The position numbers and the translations under genes are program-made. Below are positions 62,862 to 64,000 of a DNA stretch of 64,000 nt, one piece after another; the stretch's first letter is position 1; each line of letters opens with the position of its first letter. The notes beneath the pieces were generated by a model. That model was not told the DNA's origin, ran no database searches, and was given only the letters and a program-made list of their open reading frames with translations. The stretch comes from Bacteroidota bacterium (GTDB lineage Bacteria; Bacteroidota; Bacteroidia; Chitinophagales; Chitinophagaceae), in contig JAFEAJ010000026.1 of NCBI GenBank assembly GCA_018266455.1, positions 62,001-126,000 on the forward strand, given 5' to 3'.

Positions 62862-64000
62862 ATGCGCAAACAAGCCAAGCTGAATCTTTTTGATTTGACC
62901 ATGATTGTGATAGGCCTTGTCATTGGGCTTGGTATTTTTAGGACATCTAAAGATGCGGCAGCAGCTTCCCTTAACCCTTCCATTTTTTTTGGGGCATGGA
63001 TAGTTGGCGGCATCGTTGCTTTTTGCGGGGCGCTCACCTATGCTGAAATCGGCAGCCGCTATCCCGTAACAGGGGGGTACTACAAAATATTTTCTTATGC
63101 TTATCATCCATCCGTTGCATTTGCCATCAACTGTGTAATATTGATTTCAAATGCCGCTTCTCTTTCTGGAGTTGCTTTGATTGGCAGCGAATATATTTCT
63201 CAATTGATTTTTTCAACCGGACCTTCTTCGTTTACCCGATCATTAATAGCCATGAGCGCTATCGTAGCATTTTATGGAGTGAATATGATGGGGCTCCGTA
63301 TCAGCACCAGGGTATTGAATATATTGATGATGGTGAAAGTAGGCCTGCTGGTAATGATCATATCAGCGCTATTCTTTCCCGGCCTGTATCAAAATGCGGG
63401 TGCAGCCCATTCAATAAATAACCACAGCTTTTGGCAAATTCTTCTTTCATTTGGCATTGCGTTGAAAGCAGCATCATTTACTTATGGCGGTTATCAGCAA
63501 ACCATCAACTTTGGGGAAGAGATAGAAACCCCCCAAAAAAATATCCCTCGGGGAGTGTTCATGGGCATTCTTATTATTATCGTATTATATCTTGCCGTTA
63601 GTTTTTCTTATTATAAGATTATTGGTTTTGAAGAATTAAAGGAAGCGAATGGCATTGCTTCAATTGTGGCAGAGAAAATGTTTGGAAATGCAGGTAAGGC
63701 CATAGTATCCGTTTTGCTTTTTATTGCTGTTTTGGCCTATGTGAATGTGATATTGCTCAGCAACCCTCGCGTAATGTATGCCATGAGCGATGACGGCATC
63801 CTCCCTGCTTCTTTTAAAAAGAAAGATGAAAAAAAAGATGTGCTGACAGTAAGCCTGACCGTGTTCGCTGCTATTTGCGTGATCGTTTTGTTTTTTGCGG
63901 ATACATTTGATCAGGTACTGAGCTTTTCCATTTTTCTTGATTCCATTGGCATGGCCACCTCAGCTGCTACTATTTTTGTGCTTAGGAAGAAAACGAAACA
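62862..64000 (+). CDS. APC-family amino-acid permease (3' end beyond window)
   Basis: The first 379 codons of an inner-membrane permease run off the right edge. It starts MRKQAKLNLFDLTMIVIGLV with the APC first helix GLGIFRTSKDAAAASLNP, and shows GALTYAEIGSRYPVTGGYY and INFGEEIETPQKNIPRG, the family signatures. About nine helices are visible. It is divergent from the TonB receptor with about 108 bases between. The amino acid carried is unknown. Confidence 0.9.
   Translation, partial: MRKQAKLNLFDLTMIVIGLVIGLGIFRTSKDAAAASLNPSIFFGAWIVGGIVAFCGALTYAEIGSRYPVTGGYYKIFSYAYHPSVAFAINCVILISNAASLSGVALIGSEYISQLIFSTGPSSFTRSLIAMSAIVAFYGVNMMGLRISTRVLNILMMVKVGLLVMIISALFFPGLYQNAGAAHSINNHSFWQILLSFGIALKAASFTYGGYQQTINFGEEIETPQKNIPRGVFMGILIIIVLYLAVSFSYYKIIGFEELKEANGIASIVAEKMFGNAGKAIVSVLLFIAVLAYVNVILLSNPRVMYAMSDDGILPASFKKKDEKKDVLTVSLTVFAAICVIVLFFADTFDQVLSFSIFLDSIGMATSAATIFVLRKKTK

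Noticed and set aside
1..64000. tRNA, rRNA, CRISPR arrays, complete insertion sequences or prophage genes
   Set aside because: Reading for cloverleaf-like patterns, regular repeat-spacer units, transposases and phage structural genes gave none.

Overview
The window looks like chromosomal DNA of a Bacteroidota bacterium, most likely a Chitinophagaceae-type organism. The reasons are TAnnTTTG-like -7 promoter boxes, starts without an obvious Shine-Dalgarno sequence, a FucP-type sugar carrier, a SusC-era style TonB receptor, LytS/LytTR regulators, DUF4412-like lipoproteins and a six-domain ribosomal protein S1. No rRNA, tRNA, CRISPR array or complete insertion sequence was seen. The family assignment is an inference from gene content.

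Layout. 0-24 kb is mostly housekeeping: a partial AhpD-like protein, rpsA, then a leftward block of topoisomerase IV (parE, a DUF1835-type protein, a serine hydrolase, parC) ending in a sugar MFS carrier; a ModF-like double ABC ATPase; an outer-membrane barrel; a flippase, M1 peptidase, acyltransferase and msrA block; and a MutS2 that lacks the Smr nuclease domain. 24-36.4 kb is a surface module: a REP-like hairpin, two tandem DUF4082-like lipoproteins, an outer-membrane barrel, a 2091-residue secreted protein and a fibronectin-III protein, the last three almost without spacers.

36.4-50.5 kb is the most interesting part. Two LytS-type sensor kinases (one with a beta-propeller sensor that is broken by a one-base frameshift, one with TPRs) share a nearly duplicated kinase end and are followed by a single LytTR response regulator. 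Facing them is an array of secreted or lipid-anchored proteins: three DUF4412-like proteins, three small tandem lipoproteins and a four-helix membrane protein. Four promoters in this array carry a pair of 9-base direct repeats exactly 21 bases apart that fit the LytTR consensus, each 32-33 bases from a -7-like box. I infer a self-contained LytTR regulon in which regulator and targets lie side by side. The region also holds decayed copies (a 21-codon stub of the membrane protein, and a frameshifted small gene behind the fourth promoter).

50.6-64 kb returns to metabolism and regulation: a ChbG/YdjC-type deacetylase, rpiA, a gamma-glutamyltransferase, an ECF sigma/ZAS anti-sigma pair with a membrane protein and a repeat lipoprotein, a TlpA-like thioredoxin protein, a DDAH-like hydrolase, a TonB-dependent receptor and a partial APC amino-acid permease at the right edge.
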